NCBI GenBank assembly: GCA_002331045.1
Contig: DCYK01000014.1
Coordinates: 1 to 18,693, forward strand
DNA: 18,693 nucleotides
Origin: Candidatus Saccharibacteria bacterium UBA2112
GTDB lineage: Bacteria; Patescibacteriota; Saccharimonadia; Saccharimonadales; Saccharimonadaceae
Reading direction: 5' to 3'
Position numbers and translations under genes: made by a program. The notes under the pieces are model-generated. The model made no database searches. It was not told the DNA's origin and saw only the letters and a program-made list of their open reading frames with translations. This document shows, one piece after another, positions 6,864 to 13,417 of the stretch (position 1 is its first letter; each line of letters begins with the position of its first letter).

Positions 6864-6878
6864 AGGTAAGACTTCATA
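6859..6878. repeat. 7-bp perfect inverted repeat after the receiver gene
   Basis: TATGAAG (6859-6865), a 6-nt loop, then CTTCATA (6872-6878). It overlaps the stop codon of the receiver-like gene. There is no U-tract, so it is not a standard terminator. It could be a small operator or a hairpin setting translation of the following genes. Confidence 0.4.
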
Positions 6879-6946
6879 ACCAAACGTCATCGCTATGGCA
6901 GAATTTTCGTACACGAAAGGGGACTTGTTATGAAGTCTACTCGTAG
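6860..6946 (+). CDS. Possible 28-residue small ORF coupled to the receiver gene
   Basis: ATG 6860 overlaps the receiver-gene stop as ATGA and has GGAG (6851-6854) five bases upstream, which is good coupling geometry. The product would begin MKVRLHNQTSSLWQNF and end at TAG 6944-6946, inside the first codons of recO in another frame. It is basic, with no signal sequence or recognisable domain. It may be nothing more than a chance frame. Its translation could also help open the recO start region. Conservation is the only way to decide. Confidence 0.2.
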   Translation: MKVRLHNQTSSLWQNFRTRKGTCYEVYS

Positions 6947-7604
6947 CCGGGCGATCGTATTGCGTCGGACCAATTACGGCGAGGCCGATCGCGTTTTGGA
7001 TTTACTAACACCGACTGGTCGCGTGAGCGTCATGGCTCGTGGAGTACGTCGCGAAAAATCAAAACTTGCCGGTGGAATTGAGTTGTTTGCGGTGTGTGAT
7101 GTCACGATAGGCCAAGGAAAAGGCGACCTAGGAGTGCTGACATCAGCGCGATTAGTGCAATTTTATCGTCATATTTTGCAGGATTATGACCGGATGCAAT
7201 TTGCATATGAGGTGCTGACACAGGTGACACGTGCGAGTACGAGCCTGGACGAGCCGGAATGGTATGATATTGTAGCTGAAGTTTTGGCGGCCCTTAATGT
7301 CCAGTCGGTATCGCTAGCATTAATACAAACATGGTTTTACGTTCGCATTGCTGCGTTATTGGGCGATGAATTAAATACAGCTCGAGATTATACGGGCGAG
7401 AGACTAACAAGTGACAAACGATATCGCTATGATGCAACCGAAAAAGGATTTCGCGAAGATAGTAAGGGAATGATTGGTGCAGACCATATAAAGATATTGC
7501 GGTTGGTTGCGGCAAAGGAATTGCATATATTGGTCCAGATAGGTGGTATGGAGGAATATCTGGGCGATTGTCTGTATGTTGCTCGCCAACATGCGGCATT
7601 GTAA
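6930..7604 (+). CDS. recO: DNA repair protein RecO
   Basis: A 224-residue recombination mediator that helps load RecA on SSB-coated single-stranded DNA with RecR in the RecFOR pathway. The N-terminal OB-fold is typical: RAIVLRRTNYGEADRVLDLL (about residues 7-26), then TGRVSVMARGVRREKSKLAG. A helical middle region follows (about 85-150). The C-terminal part lacks the four-cysteine zinc-binding site found in many RecO proteins; the section around residue 155 reads RDYTGERLTSDKRYRYD. The start is ATG 6930 with AAAGGGG 7 nt upstream. It lies 66 nt after the receiver-like gene without an obvious promoter, so it may share that transcript. The assignment is firm. Confidence 0.92.
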   Translation: MKSTRSRAIVLRRTNYGEADRVLDLLTPTGRVSVMARGVRREKSKLAGGIELFAVCDVTIGQGKGDLGVLTSARLVQFYRHILQDYDRMQFAYEVLTQVTRASTSLDEPEWYDIVAEVLAALNVQSVSLALIQTWFYVRIAALLGDELNTARDYTGERLTSDKRYRYDATEKGFREDSKGMIGADHIKILRLVAAKELHILVQIGGMEEYLGDCLYVARQHAAL

Positions 7605-7607
7605 ATC

Positions 7608-7623
7608 ATCTTAAAATGATACA
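7608..7623. repeat. 16-bp near-palindrome after recO
   Basis: ATCATCTTAAAATGAT is palindromic except for one mismatched pair inside. It lies 3 nt after the recO stop and adjoins the stem-loop at 7625-7666. It may contribute to 3'-end formation of either convergent transcript. Confidence 0.35.
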
Positions 7624-7624
7624 A

Positions 7625-7666
7625 CCCCACGTCCGAGGACGCAGGGTGCATCAACTCGGGGTGGGG
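7625..7666 (-). terminator. Compound stem-loop between convergent genes
   Basis: Arms CCCCAC (7625-7630) and GTGGGG (7661-7666), then CCGAG (7633-7637) and CTCGG (7655-7659), enclose a third helix, 7638-7643 with 7647-7652, closed on three bases. The inner helix has a C-A mismatch on the plus strand but a G-U pair on the minus strand. The complete 17-bp structure therefore belongs to the transcript of the 7674-8129 gene. It starts 7 nt after that gene's stop and is followed on the minus strand by TTGTATCATTTT, an imperfect U-tract. It is probably that gene's terminator. It is more elaborate than needed for termination, so a structured 3'-UTR or RNA element is an alternative. Confidence 0.5.
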
Positions 7667-7673
7667 CTGGAAT

Positions 7674-8129
7674 TCAGGCAGCCGAGTGCAGGTCTATCCA
7701 GATCTTGGCTGCCGCAATATGACGACGTTCCCATCTGTCGTAGCGCTCAATCAGGTTGTCAATCCAGGTCAGAAATGGATGACACGCCCTGTCGAGCAGA
7801 CTTTTGACGGGTACCACGGGTCTGGACATGTACCAAGTGATGATCTTGCCTATCTCCAGGTCGGCTTGTGTCAAATTCCCTGCGGATAATCGTCTGTATG
7901 CCAGGTTGGCAAGACGCGAGTAGCGGCGATAGTGCGCAATGTCCCTCGCGAGGTAAGCCGCCGCCGCCGCGCTAACCGCAAATCGATGGAAACCCTTGTC
8001 GTTCAAGGAACTTTCCTTTGTGCGATTGTGTACGTGCAGCGCCTCGTCTGCAACGGCGATTGCTTGCAGGGGGTTTTCAAAGATCATGCTCAGGAGCACC
8101 CTGTTGGCTGCATTGTTGAAATACGACAT
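7674..8129 (-). CDS. Hypothetical helical protein of atypical composition
   Basis: I do not recognise this 151-residue protein. It starts MSYFNNAANRVLLSMIFENP and is helical throughout. It has an alanine run (VSAAAAAYLARDIAHYRRYS, near residue 50), many Arg/Tyr pairs, and Trp-rich C-terminal helices (WIDNLIERYDRWERRH). It has no signal peptide or clear membrane span. A frame continuing upstream to 8264 would add a hydrophobic N-terminus but would run through the promoter. ATG 8129 has AAAGGA six bases upstream and a good promoter at 8163-8191. Its GC content (about 55% by hand count) and codon choice (CTG, ATC, AAC, AGG) differ from neighbours at about 46%, suggesting acquisition from elsewhere. 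It is divergent from glyS, with no functional link visible. Confidence 0.65.
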   Translation of the reverse strand: MSYFNNAANRVLLSMIFENPLQAIAVADEALHVHNRTKESSLNDKGFHRFAVSAAAAAYLARDIAHYRRYSRLANLAYRRLSAGNLTQADLEIGKIITWYMSRPVVPVKSLLDRACHPFLTWIDNLIERYDRWERRHIAAAKIWIDLHSAA

Positions 8130-8162
8130 GGTTTGTCCTTTGTTCGGGCCGTTGTCAGGAGT

Positions 8163-8191
8163 ATAATAGAATAAAATAATTAATAATGCAA
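8163..8191 (-). promoter_or_regulatory. Promoter of the 7674-8129 gene
   Basis: On the minus strand TTGCAT (8186-8191), 17 bp of AT-rich DNA, then TATTAT (8163-8168). The predicted leader is about 26 nt and contains the AAAGGA ribosome-binding site at 8136-8141. Overlapping TATACT (8160-8165) is an alternative -10. Confidence 0.6.
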
Positions 8192-8194
8192 ACA

Positions 8195-8203
8195 TGCTAT
8201 AAT
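8195..8203 (+). promoter_or_regulatory. Extended -10 promoter of glyS
   Basis: TGCTATAAT is a perfect extended -10 element, with no good -35. It ends 11 nt before ATG 8215, so the leader would be only about 4 nt and carry no ribosome-binding site. Confidence 0.6.
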
Positions 8204-8214
8204 ACCTGACAGAT

Positions 8215-9546
8215 ATGAGTGATAAAAATATTGTGAAGATGGATGATATTGTTAGTTTGGCCAAGCGCCGTGGATTTATATTTCAGGCATCGGAGATTTA
8301 TGGTGGACTAGCTGGTTTTTGGGATTATGGACCTTTGGGTGTTGAACTGGCAAATAAGCTCAAGGCTGAATGGTGGAAGGCTGTCGTCACTGAATCTGAT
8401 AATGTTTTTGGTGTCGATGGGGCAATTATTCAAAACCCAAAATTATGGGAGGCAAGTGGTCACGTTGCTGGCTTTACCGACCCGATGGTGGAAGACACGA
8501 AGAATGGTAAACGTTACCGTGCTGATCATTTGGCCGGAGTTGACTCAACCGACTTAAACGAACTTGCAGAATTATTGAAGGATAAAGTATCGCCAGACGG
8601 TAACCCGCTTAGCAAACCGCGCGTATTTAATATGATGATGAAAACATGGATTGGTCCAGTCGAGGATGATTCAGCTGTAGCATACTTGCGACCAGAGACC
8701 GCTGGATCGATATTCACTAATTATGAAAACGTTCGCGAGACAATGCGCGCGAAGCTGCCGTTTGGTGTCGCGCAGATAGGTAAGGCATTTCGCAACGAGA
8801 TTAGTCCTCGCGACTTTATATTTCGCGTGCGTGAACTAGAGCAGATGGAAATGCAATATTTCATCAAAGAATCAGATGAAAATAGTACGTACGAGTCATG
8901 GCGCAATTTTGCTTGGGATTTTTTGACGGAACGACTGGGTATTTCCAAGGATAACTTGCAATGGCATGAACATGAAGAAAATGAACGTGCTCATTATGCC
9001 AAGGCTGCACATGATATTTATTTTCGATTCCCGCAAGGTTTCAAAGAGCTATGGGGTACGCACAATCGTGGTGACTATGATCTGAGCAATCATCAGCGTG
9101 TGAGCGGTAAAGATCTGACGTATTTTGAGCAGGCATCAGGTGAACGCTACCTGCCACACGTGATCGAGAGTTCGGTTGGAGTGGGACGTATAATACTCGC
9201 GGTACTTGTCGATGCATACCATGAAGAAGAGATCAACGGTGAAACTCGCGTGGTGTTGAAATTAAAACCAGAGTTAGCACCGTATAAATTCGCTGTCTCG
9301 CCACTCTTGAAAAATAAGCCAGAGCTGGTCGAAAAGGCTCGTGAAGTATATCGAATGCTCAAGAAAAAGCATGGTAATGTCATGTGGGATGATAACGGTA
9401 ATATTGGCAAACGCTATCGCCGTCAGGACGAAATCGGGACGCCATATTGCGTCGTGATTGATTTTGACTCACTCGAAAATAACGATGTAACAATACGTGA
9501 TCGTGATACAACCGAGCAGAAGCGCGTAAAGATCAGTGAACTTTAG
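8215..9546 (+). CDS. glyS: Glycyl-tRNA synthetase, dimeric (alpha2) type
   Basis: A 443-residue class II aminoacyl-tRNA synthetase charging tRNA-Gly. It is the single-chain dimeric type, not the bacterial alpha2-beta2 tetramer. Early diagnostic stretches are FIFQASEIYGGLAGFWDYGP (residues 22-41) and NPKLWEASGHVAGFTDP. Class II motif 2 is seen as FRNEISPRDFIFRVRELEQM. Motif 3 is present in variant form as SSVGVGRIILAVLVDAY, where E-P-S-x-G-x-x-R is usual. The C-terminal anticodon-binding domain follows from about residue 345 (KLKPELAPYKFAVSPL) with KRYRRQDEIGTPYCVVIDF. The start lies close to an extended -10 and lacks a ribosome-binding site. The standard use of TGA as stop elsewhere in the window means this enzyme need not serve a UGA-glycine tRNA. 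Confidence 0.96.
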   Translation: MSDKNIVKMDDIVSLAKRRGFIFQASEIYGGLAGFWDYGPLGVELANKLKAEWWKAVVTESDNVFGVDGAIIQNPKLWEASGHVAGFTDPMVEDTKNGKRYRADHLAGVDSTDLNELAELLKDKVSPDGNPLSKPRVFNMMMKTWIGPVEDDSAVAYLRPETAGSIFTNYENVRETMRAKLPFGVAQIGKAFRNEISPRDFIFRVRELEQMEMQYFIKESDENSTYESWRNFAWDFLTERLGISKDNLQWHEHEENERAHYAKAAHDIYFRFPQGFKELWGTHNRGDYDLSNHQRVSGKDLTYFEQASGERYLPHVIESSVGVGRIILAVLVDAYHEEEINGETRVVLKLKPELAPYKFAVSPLLKNKPELVEKAREVYRMLKKKHGNVMWDDNGNIGKRYRRQDEIGTPYCVVIDFDSLENNDVTIRDRDTTEQKRVKISEL

Positions 9547-9554
9547 CGGAAAAC

Positions 9555-9560
9555 TACACT
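9555..9560 (+). promoter_or_regulatory. -10-like element before the 9566 membrane gene
   Basis: TACACT, then AGAAG (5 nt), then ATG 9566. There is no clear -35, and the gene may also be reached by read-through from glyS 19 nt upstream. The sequence TA(C/T)ACTAGAAG also precedes the membrane gene at 1624. Confidence 0.35.
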
Positions 9561-9565
9561 AGAAG

Positions 9566-10186
9566 ATGATTGATCAAAACTGGGTGTTTCTGGCTGTTGC
9601 AATCAACTTGATTGGCGCACTTTTATATGCGTACTCTGTTATACGAGGCAACACGCGGCCGAATTGTGTCACTTGGTTTATATTGTCATTCGCGCCATTA
9701 TTAGCGTTTGCTGCGATGTTAATCCAGGGTGTGAGTTTTCGGGAAAGTGTCTTTACGCTGGCAACTGGCTTGAGCCCTGCGATAGTTTTTGTTAGTACAT
9801 TTTTTGCTCGCCAGCCAAAATGGGATATTACAAAGTTTGACCTTACCTGTGGTGCACTATCCATGACAGGGTTTCTTCTCTGGATTATCTTACAAGAAGG
9901 AAATATTGCGATTGTCTTTGCTATATTGGCAGATGGACTGGCGTTTTTGCCGACATTAGTTAAGGCATTTCGTTTTCCAGAGTCGGAAAATCCTTATCCA
10001 TTTATTGGTGGTATGATAGCTGCACTCATCGCCTTAGCTATTGTAACAACATACGACTTTAAGCATCTGGCATTTCCACTTTATATTCTAATCGTTGATG
10101 TTCTCGCTTCGCTATTCATTTACTTTAAACTAGGTAGACGTATAATGCGGAATTTCGAATTGCCAGAGGATGAAATAATTAGGTAA
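9566..10186 (+). CDS. Multi-pass membrane protein of unknown function
   Basis: A 206-residue protein with about seven predicted membrane helices and a short charged C-terminal tail (NFELPEDEIIR). The first pair of helices is joined by a basic loop and polar stretch IRGNTRPNCVTWFILSFAPL (about residues 26-45). This pattern of a loop plus W-F/L-x-x-x-P resembles small PQ-loop/SWEET-like families, but I cannot confirm membership. A second basic loop (KAFRFPESENPYPFIGG, about residue 132) precedes helices of similar length, so an internal duplication is possible. It follows glyS by 19 nt and has a -10-like hexamer just before its start. Its 3' end lies 27 nt from the convergent permease gene. Substrate and role are unknown. 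Confidence 0.7.
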   Translation: MIDQNWVFLAVAINLIGALLYAYSVIRGNTRPNCVTWFILSFAPLLAFAAMLIQGVSFRESVFTLATGLSPAIVFVSTFFARQPKWDITKFDLTCGALSMTGFLLWIILQEGNIAIVFAILADGLAFLPTLVKAFRFPESENPYPFIGGMIAALIALAIVTTYDFKHLAFPLYILIVDVLASLFIYFKLGRRIMRNFELPEDEIIR

Positions 10187-10213
10187 TTCTAAGTGCTAAA
10201 GGTGAAAAGGGAT

Positions 10214-11419
10214 CTATAGTATTTCTTGAATAATCATCCCAAGGGATACAATTGAAGCAAGTACCGGAATAGCAATTGGGATGCGGATGATATTTTTGCC
10301 AGTCGGGGTGCGGCGCTTGATGATGACGAGGGATAGATTCACTAGGCAGAAGATGCCGAGCGCCAGAAAGCTAGTCGTTTTTGCGAGAGAGAGGAGCGGT
10401 AGTATGATGACGCCTGCGAGCATGAATCCGGCAACAATGAGTGTTGAAAACCGCGGTGTGTGACGACGTGGCTCGACCGTCGCAAAGACTGATGGTATCC
10501 AGCCTTGCTTTGCCATGCCATACAGCAGTCGTGAGCCCATGATTAACTGAACTATGATACCGTTGAGTGCAGCGGCCATACCGATGACACTAATGACTGC
10601 TGGATTGATGCTACTGATGCGCTCTAACGCAAAAGCGAGTGGTGCATTGCTCTGTGCGAGCTCATCGGGAGTGGCTGCTGCCAAACATACGAGCACAATG
10701 AGCATATACAAAACAGTCGCAGAGATCAGCGCACCTAAAATTGCCAGCGGCATCGTTCGGCGTGGATTACGGGTTTCTTCGGCGACATTAACCATGTCTT
10801 CGAACCCGATGAATGCATAGAACGCCAAAAAGGCACCAGTTAGTACGCCACCAAGCGTGGCGAGGGAATCGATAGTAACTGTTTGCTCTAACGGCACTGA
10901 GGGCAAGTAAGGTAGTCCGAGCACGATGATCAGCAAAAGTCCGGCCGCCTCGATCAATGTAAAGATCACTGCCATCATCGCTGATTGACCAATACCAAGC
11001 AGTGTCACACCGGTTAGTATGACAATGATTGCGATACTGGCAATGAGCGGATCAACCGTCATGATTGTTCCAAGGTACCCAGCAAATCCATGGGACAGTG
11101 CTGAAGCGGATGTAATACCAGCCAATACAAATGCTAGACCGACACCGAGCGACAGTAGTCGACTACGGAATGCGTGGTATGTGTAGAGTGCTGAGCCGGC
11201 GCTCTGGGGAAAACGGCTTGATAGCTCCATATAGCTAAGGGCTGTCAATCCTGCGATCCCCATGGCGATTAAAAAGGCAAGAGGGGTTTGCATATCAGCT
11301 GCTCCGGCAACTTTGCCAACCAAGACATATATACCTGCGCCGAGAATATTCCCGAGTCCATATAAAAGCAACATGGGCACCGACAGTGAACGTTGCAGCT
11401 GTACTTGTTTATGACGCAT
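10214..11419 (-). CDS. APC-superfamily amino acid permease
   Basis: A 401-residue integral membrane transporter with about 12 hydrophobic segments. The APC signature is in helix 1: LLYGLGNILGAGIYVLVG (about residues 18-35), the unwound G-x-G-A region that binds the amino acid backbone. Helix 2/3 sequence LTALSYMELSSRFPQSAGSA and helix 6 FLAFYAFIGFEDMVNVAEET (near residues 197-216) also fit the family. NPRRTMPLAI is the usual following loop. It probably imports amino acids by proton or antiport coupling, useful to an auxotroph; the substrate is not readable. The start is ATG 11419, 6 nt after a TACAAT hexamer with no ribosome-binding site. It is divergent from the 11499 gene with a matching inverted promoter. 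Confidence 0.9.
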   Translation of the reverse strand: MRHKQVQLQRSLSVPMLLLYGLGNILGAGIYVLVGKVAGAADMQTPLAFLIAMGIAGLTALSYMELSSRFPQSAGSALYTYHAFRSRLLSLGVGLAFVLAGITSASALSHGFAGYLGTIMTVDPLIASIAIIVILTGVTLLGIGQSAMMAVIFTLIEAAGLLLIIVLGLPYLPSVPLEQTVTIDSLATLGGVLTGAFLAFYAFIGFEDMVNVAEETRNPRRTMPLAILGALISATVLYMLIVLVCLAAATPDELAQSNAPLAFALERISSINPAVISVIGMAAALNGIIVQLIMGSRLLYGMAKQGWIPSVFATVEPRRHTPRFSTLIVAGFMLAGVIILPLLSLAKTTSFLALGIFCLVNLSLVIIKRRTPTGKNIIRIPIAIPVLASIVSLGMIIQEIL

Positions 11420-11425
11420 ATGGTT

Positions 11426-11431
11426 ATTGTA
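11426..11431 (-). promoter_or_regulatory. -10 element of the permease gene
   Basis: TACAAT on the minus strand, then AACCAT (6 nt), then ATG 11419, predicting a leaderless mRNA. It is part of the 10-bp inverted repeat shared with the divergent gene. Confidence 0.5.
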
Positions 11432-11483
11432 GCGTGAATGATGCGAATGAGAAAACGATGAGTGAGAGAAGTGTATAAATATT

Positions 11484-11492
11484 TGTTACAAT
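11484..11492 (+). promoter_or_regulatory. Extended -10 promoter of the 11499 gene
   Basis: TGTTACAAT is an extended -10 element, followed by AACCTC (6 nt) and ATG 11499. This predicts a leaderless transcript. Confidence 0.55.
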
Positions 11493-11498
11493 AACCTC

Positions 11499-12152
11499 AT
11501 GAAGCCTGGCGAGGTGATGAATAGAGATGATGGTGATCATGATATGCATGAACATCACTTTCGCCTTGAAGATATGGCACCGCAAGGATTTATAGAAGAT
11601 CTGCCACCTGGTGAAGTAGCATTTATTTACGAAGATTCGGTTGTAATGGTACCAAATGATCAAAAGCGGGCATATCGTCCCTTGCTACGTATCGAGCAGC
11701 CGGTACAGGATGACTCAACGCTTGCGACCGATGAACTGAGTTGGGTGGCCACCATGCGGACTGAAGCGGGGGAGTGGTTGCTAGATATTCGCGATCACAG
11801 GACAATGTTGCGCACTCTTGGTAAGCGAGGAAATGAAGTGGAGCTAATGGGGGAGACGGTGAAGCCAGCAGCCTATGCAATACGTGATGCCCAAGGAAAT
11901 ACGATCAAAAAGGGACGACGCGATGCCTGGGATGAACTGGACGTATTGCTGGATGAAGTCGATTCTGTAAAAAAAGCGACAGAGCGACAGGCGGATGTCG
12001 AGAGATTACGCAGTCTTGTGCCGAAGATGGGTGGCGCAGGATTAGAATTGATCGCCTCGCTGGTACCTCATCCGGCCGTTGGGGCTGCGGTAAGGTTGGC
12101 AAGGTTGAGTATCGAGGCTAGCCGTTTACTGACGAGAGTCGGTGTGAGGTGA
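11499..12152 (+). CDS. Hypothetical protein
   Basis: I do not recognise this 217-residue protein. The N-terminus is rich in His and Asp (NRDDGDHDMHEHHF). A region with beta-strand character follows (PPGEVAFIYEDSVVMVPN, about residues 37-54). Residues 135-165 are strongly charged and helical (GRRDAWDELDVLLDEVDSVK). The C-terminus is a hydrophobic or amphipathic helix region (LELIASLVPHPAVGAAVRLA, about 179-198) ending in basic residues. No signal peptide is visible, so a cytoplasmic protein with a membrane-touching C-terminus is possible. ATG 11499 fits the promoter; ATG 11517 has GAGG only 2 nt upstream, which is too close. The end overlaps the convergent CofE-like gene by 27 bp. Confidence 0.7.
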   Translation: MKPGEVMNRDDGDHDMHEHHFRLEDMAPQGFIEDLPPGEVAFIYEDSVVMVPNDQKRAYRPLLRIEQPVQDDSTLATDELSWVATMRTEAGEWLLDIRDHRTMLRTLGKRGNEVELMGETVKPAAYAIRDAQGNTIKKGRRDAWDELDVLLDEVDSVKKATERQADVERLRSLVPKMGGAGLELIASLVPHPAVGAAVRLARLSIEASRLLTRVGVR

Positions 12153-12896
12153 ATCGTTAGCAGGGAGCCAGTTGAGTGCGGTAAGGAATGGCGAAAACAG
12201 GTCGTCTTCGATTTTGATCTTCCATTCAGTCTTTTCTGTTGCATCAGGACTCTCAGCTGAAAAGCGGATGGATGGTGGCGTATCGCTGATTGTTGCAATT
12301 GGCATACTCTCGCCACCTTCACCCATAGTGACGACGGCAGCAGCAGCTAATCCTTCGGCAAGATTGGCATAGGTGACGTGGAATGGTCGGCCAAATAGAT
12401 CAGACTGACCAATGTAATTTTTGAGACCACGAAAGCCACTGTAGCCAAGCGCAATACCAGTAGTGCCACGGCGGAGCGGATGGCAGGTGCTGTCTGTAAT
12501 CAAGACACCAATATCTTGCATATCGAATTTTTGACATAGATAGCTCCGTGCTTCGTGTGCTGTTTTCCACGAGTTTTTTGGCCATAAAATGTACCGATCT
12601 CCACCGTTTGACTGATCAATGCCTGCACTAGCAATGAGCGTATGATCTTTGATTGTGAAGTGATGACCGTATACGCTATAGTTTTTTGGAAGATAGCGAT
12701 CGGCCTCTCTGGCGATGAGGTCTTCGCGATCAATTGCATCAATTGGCAGCGTAGCACCTTCGCACAAGGATACAATCTTTGACGTGATGACAACGATTGT
12801 TTTTTCTTCCAGCGAACCAATTGCTTCGTCGAGCAGTTCGAACAGCGTGAGTGCACCCGGTTCAACGCGCCGGGTTTTGATTGGTGTTACCTTCAT
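12126..12896 (-). CDS. CofE-like gamma-glutamyl ligase (F420-0:L-glutamate ligase family)
   Basis: A 256-residue member of the F420_ligase/CofE family (COG1478). In F420 producers this enzyme adds glutamates to F420-0 using GTP. Visible family signatures are VVITSKIVSLCEG (about residues 35-47), a GIDQSNGGDRYILWP stretch (92-106), VLITDSTCHPLRRGTTGIAL (about 130-149), GYSGFRGLKNYIGQSDLFGR, and AEGLAAAAVVTMGEGGE near residue 190. No other F420 biosynthesis gene is in the window and such bacteria are not known to make F420. A different acceptor, such as a folate or another carboxylate, is therefore possible; COG1478 proteins of chlamydiae have been proposed as folate glutamylases (from memory). 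The start is ATG 12896, 10 nt after a TATACT hexamer. Confidence 0.85.
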   Translation of the reverse strand: MKVTPIKTRRVEPGALTLFELLDEAIGSLEEKTIVVITSKIVSLCEGATLPIDAIDREDLIAREADRYLPKNYSVYGHHFTIKDHTLIASAGIDQSNGGDRYILWPKNSWKTAHEARSYLCQKFDMQDIGVLITDSTCHPLRRGTTGIALGYSGFRGLKNYIGQSDLFGRPFHVTYANLAEGLAAAAVVTMGEGGESMPIATISDTPPSIRFSAESPDATEKTEWKIKIEDDLFSPFLTALNWLPANDSPHTDSRQ

Positions 12897-12906
12897 AGCT
12901 CTTGTT

Positions 12907-12912
12907 AGTATA
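12907..12912 (-). promoter_or_regulatory. -10 element of the CofE-like gene
   Basis: TATACT on the minus strand followed by AACAAGAGCT (10 nt) and ATG 12896. The leader would be about 3-4 nt. No good -35 is seen. Confidence 0.4.
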
Positions 12913-12958
12913 CCTGAGTGGTTGGGTATAGTGTAGGTGTGGTGAGGTTTAGTGTCGA

Positions 12959-12967
12959 TGATATAAT
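12959..12967 (+). promoter_or_regulatory. Extended -10 promoter of the RNase H gene
   Basis: TGATATAAT is a perfect extended -10 element, followed by GAAAGA (6 nt) and ATG 12974. It is the clearest leaderless arrangement in the window. The -35 region is poor, as is usual with extended -10 promoters. Confidence 0.65.
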
Positions 12968-12973
12968 GAAAGA

Positions 12974-13414
12974 ATGATTGTGTATTATACCGACGGTAGC
13001 GCTAGCCCAAATCCAGGGCCAGGGGGATTTGCGGTGATTCGCGATAACCGGCCGCATATTGTGGGTGGCGAACCAGGCAGTGAGACGACAAATATTCGCA
13101 TGGAAGGTCTGGCGATCAAGGCAGCACTGGAAGACGCACATGGCGAAGAGTGTGAGATTTATACTGATAGTGAGTTTTGGATTAATGTGATTACCAAATG
13201 GGCGGCGGGCTGGCAGGCAAAAGGCTGGAAGAAAAAGGGCGGAGAAATAAAGAACCTTGATATTGTTCAAGCCGTATATCCACTATATATCGAATCCAAC
13301 GCTGTGTTGAACTGGGTCCGTGGGCACGAAGGTGATGAGGGTAACGAACTGGCGGATGAATGGGCAAACAAAGCACGCGCAATGCATCTGAGCGCGCCAC
13401 AACGTGTTGAATAG
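12974..13414 (+). CDS. Ribonuclease HI family protein
   Basis: A 146-residue RNase H fold protein that cleaves the RNA strand of RNA-DNA hybrids, supporting primer removal and R-loop clearance. All catalytic residues can be located: Asp7 in YTDGSASPNPGPGG, Glu44 in RMEGLAIKAA, Asp65 in EIYTDSEFWI, and Asp128 in GNELADEWAN, with His118 in VRGHEGDEGN. The basic handle region is present (KWAAGWQAKGWKKKGGEIKN, about residues 75-94), as in the E. coli-like class I enzymes. The start follows an extended -10 by 6 nt. It ends 3 nt before the split-barrel gene, with which it probably forms an operon. Confidence 0.93.
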   Translation: MIVYYTDGSASPNPGPGGFAVIRDNRPHIVGGEPGSETTNIRMEGLAIKAALEDAHGEECEIYTDSEFWINVITKWAAGWQAKGWKKKGGEIKNLDIVQAVYPLYIESNAVLNWVRGHEGDEGNELADEWANKARAMHLSAPQRVE

Positions 13415-13417
13415 GCT

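Larger units (their letters stand above)
8153..8211. repeat. Inverted TGTCAGG/CCTGACA pair at divergent promoters
   Basis: TGTCAGG (8153-8159) and CCTGACA (8205-8211) are perfect 7-bp inverted copies. Each sits just downstream of a -10 hexamer, one for the 8129 gene and one for glyS, at the presumed transcription start. This placement would suit a shared operator or a shared initial transcribed sequence. Confidence 0.45.
11422..11496. repeat. 10-bp inverted repeat covering two divergent -10 elements
   Basis: GGTTATTGTA (11422-11431) and TACAATAACC (11487-11496) are perfect inverted copies, 55 bp apart. Each includes the -10 hexamer and the next four bases of one of the two divergent genes, so both promoters share TACAATAACC followed two bases later by ATG. 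Confidence 0.7.

Noticed and set aside
8130..8264. N-terminal extension of the 7674-8129 protein with a hydrophobic segment
   Set aside because: It would read through the promoter and glyS start region; ATG 8129 has the ribosome-binding site.
8215..9546. Idea that UGA is recoded as glycine, as in SR1 and Gracilibacteria
   Set aside because: xseA, xseB, the receiver-like gene and others end cleanly at TGA, and no conserved glycine position was seen encoded by TGA.
12128..12143. ACTGAC-GAGA-GTCGGT hairpin with a GNRA-type loop at a convergent gene junction
   Set aside because: Only six pairs, including one G-U, inside coding sequence and with no U-tract; probably chance.
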